This document shows, in pieces, positions 63,244 to 64,000 of a stretch of 64,000 nt of DNA. This stretch comes from Nodularia sp. LEGE 06071 (GTDB taxonomy: Bacteria > Cyanobacteriota > Cyanobacteriia > Cyanobacteriales > Nostocaceae): positions 310,001 through 374,000 of the forward strand of contig NZ_JADEWH010000003.1 in NCBI RefSeq assembly GCF_015207755.1, read 5' to 3'. Each line of letters opens with the position of its first letter. Position 1 is the first letter of the stretch. Both the position numbers and the translations under genes were made by a program. The notes beneath the pieces are model-generated. The model had not been told where the DNA came from. It did no database searches and saw nothing but the letters and a program-made list of their open reading frames with translations.

Positions 63244-64000
63244 TTAATGACTGTCAAATTTCACAATAACTGGCTGGTTTCCCCTAACAATCAAAGCTAT
63301 CTTTCTTTGTTCAGGATGAAGAATACAAATTTGATCCTTACCCAGTTGAAATACCACAAAATCTCCTTCCAGGTGAGTTGCACTATTCATCCGCCACCAT
63401 GCCAAAGGTGTCTCAAGGGAGAATTGAAACCTTAAATCTTCAGATTTGTTATGACCTGAAATTCCCCCATGCCAGTTACGTCTATATTCCCAATTTGTAT
63501 TTTCAGTCAGTTTGCGGACAGAACGATAAGGAGGGCGAACTCGGGAAATAACAGAATCAAACTCAGATAACTGCACAGTCTGTTGCAATTTCCCTAGCAA
63601 ATTAGAACGAATTGGTTGATTATTTTCAGCAGAGATGAAATACAGCACATATTCTTCCCTCGGTTGTAACTTTGAGGCTGAGACAACATCAAGCTGAGTT
63701 AACATACTCGTCTGGCTAGCCAAACCATACAAAACCAATAGTAGTAGGTAGCTGATACCATGAATAATAAATGTAGCTTTAAGAGCCTTGAAGAATGAAT
63801 TCGGCTGTTTGCGAAATAGTAACCAAAAGAAAGGATATTCAATAATTAAGGTCATTAAAAAAGCAAGAACAACAAAGATAGAAAGCCAGAAACGGATATT
63901 TTCAATATTTAGATTCGGAATATTAGTTGATAGTCGAGCTAGGGATAATACTCCCACCCAAGCAGAGGTATAATTGGCGAAAATCAGTATAACGATTGTT
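63244..64000 (-). CDS. Membrane protein, N-terminus cut by the window edge (partial)
   Basis: The minus-strand frame is open beyond the nominal GTG at 63957 through to the window end, adding about 14 hydrophobic residues (IVILIFANYTSAWVG), so the real start lies outside. The visible part has three membrane helices (one at the edge, then WLSIFVVLAFLMTLIIEY and GISYLLLLVLYGLAS), followed by a soluble C-terminal domain of about 140 residues with no known motif. I do not recognise the family. Confidence 0.65.
   Translation of the reverse strand, partial: TIVILIFANYTSAWVGVLSLARLSTNIPNLNIENIRFWLSIFVVLAFLMTLIIEYPFFWLLFRKQPNSFFKALKATFIIHGISYLLLLVLYGLASQTSMLTQLDVVSASKLQPREEYVLYFISAENNQPIRSNLLGKLQQTVQLSEFDSVISRVRPPYRSVRKLTENTNWEYRRNWHGGISGHNKSEDLRFQFSLETPLAWWRMNSATHLEGDFVVFQLGKDQICILHPEQRKIALIVRGNQPVIVKFDSH

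Overview
The window comes from a filamentous, probably heterocyst-forming cyanobacterium (Nostocales). HIP1 palindromes (GCGATCGC) are frequent, and heptanucleotide short tandem repeats (TAATGAC, GGGGAGT, CCCTGCT, ATTCAAA) lie between and inside genes. The gene content is cyanobacterial: psbY, a CRR6-type factor, a REC-Ycf55 (DUF3685) protein, pilMNOQ without pilP, a DevBCA-type exporter, a FurC/PerR-like regulator and a lipoprotein-type Mn/Fe superoxide dismutase. I cannot name the genus.

Layout. 1-9.5 kb: GNAT acetyltransferase, a frameshifted cupin gene, a Crp-family regulator deleted internally at a HIP1 site, an amidase, a coiled-coil membrane protein, Uma2, methionine aminopeptidase, a cupredoxin, a VOC protein and a gamma-carbonic-anhydrase-like protein. 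9.7-25 kb: psbY, folC, a lipoprotein sugar-binding protein, pilMNOQ, HU, a CobD-like aminotransferase, an FAD oxidoreductase, a VTE5-like kinase, the Ycf55 protein and Fur. 25.5-33.5 kb: CRR6, a TetR regulator divergent from devBCA, a family 9 glycosyltransferase, ispD, scpB and DUF760. 34-46 kb: HtrA-type protease, LysM-M23 peptidase, isochorismatase-fold hydrolase, an overlapping ParA-like/HEPN pair, ispG, a Ctp protease, a quinone oxidoreductase and a pentapeptide-repeat membrane protein. 46-55 kb: a peptide secretion locus. 55.8-64 kb: ilvN, a BON protein, an alpha/beta hydrolase, a small membrane-anchored protein, sodA, a small membrane protein, a site-2-type protease with CBS domains, and a membrane protein cut by the window edge.

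The most distinctive region is 46.2-54.9 kb. Three small proteins with double-glycine leaders lie beside genes for a SurA/PpiC-like foldase, a HlyD-type adaptor and a 1034-residue ABC exporter that carries an N-terminal cyclic-nucleotide-binding-like domain and a C39 leader peptidase. One precursor has a core made almost entirely of Asp-Lys-Tyr repeats. A relic of a second ppiC copy lies between two precursors, so the locus has grown by duplication. I infer that the exporter cleaves at Gly-Gly and secretes the cores. The second accessory candidate is the ParA-HEPN pair at 37.9-39.7 kb, which looks like a toxin- or defence-type module.

Mobile and repeat DNA is also informative. Four copies of a 142-146 bp MITE with CTAC...GTAG terminal inverted repeats each sit inside a GC-rich hairpin repeat and are flanked by 10-11 bp direct repeats. 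Heptad repeats supply the start codons of three genes and an in-frame insertion in the CobD-like gene.
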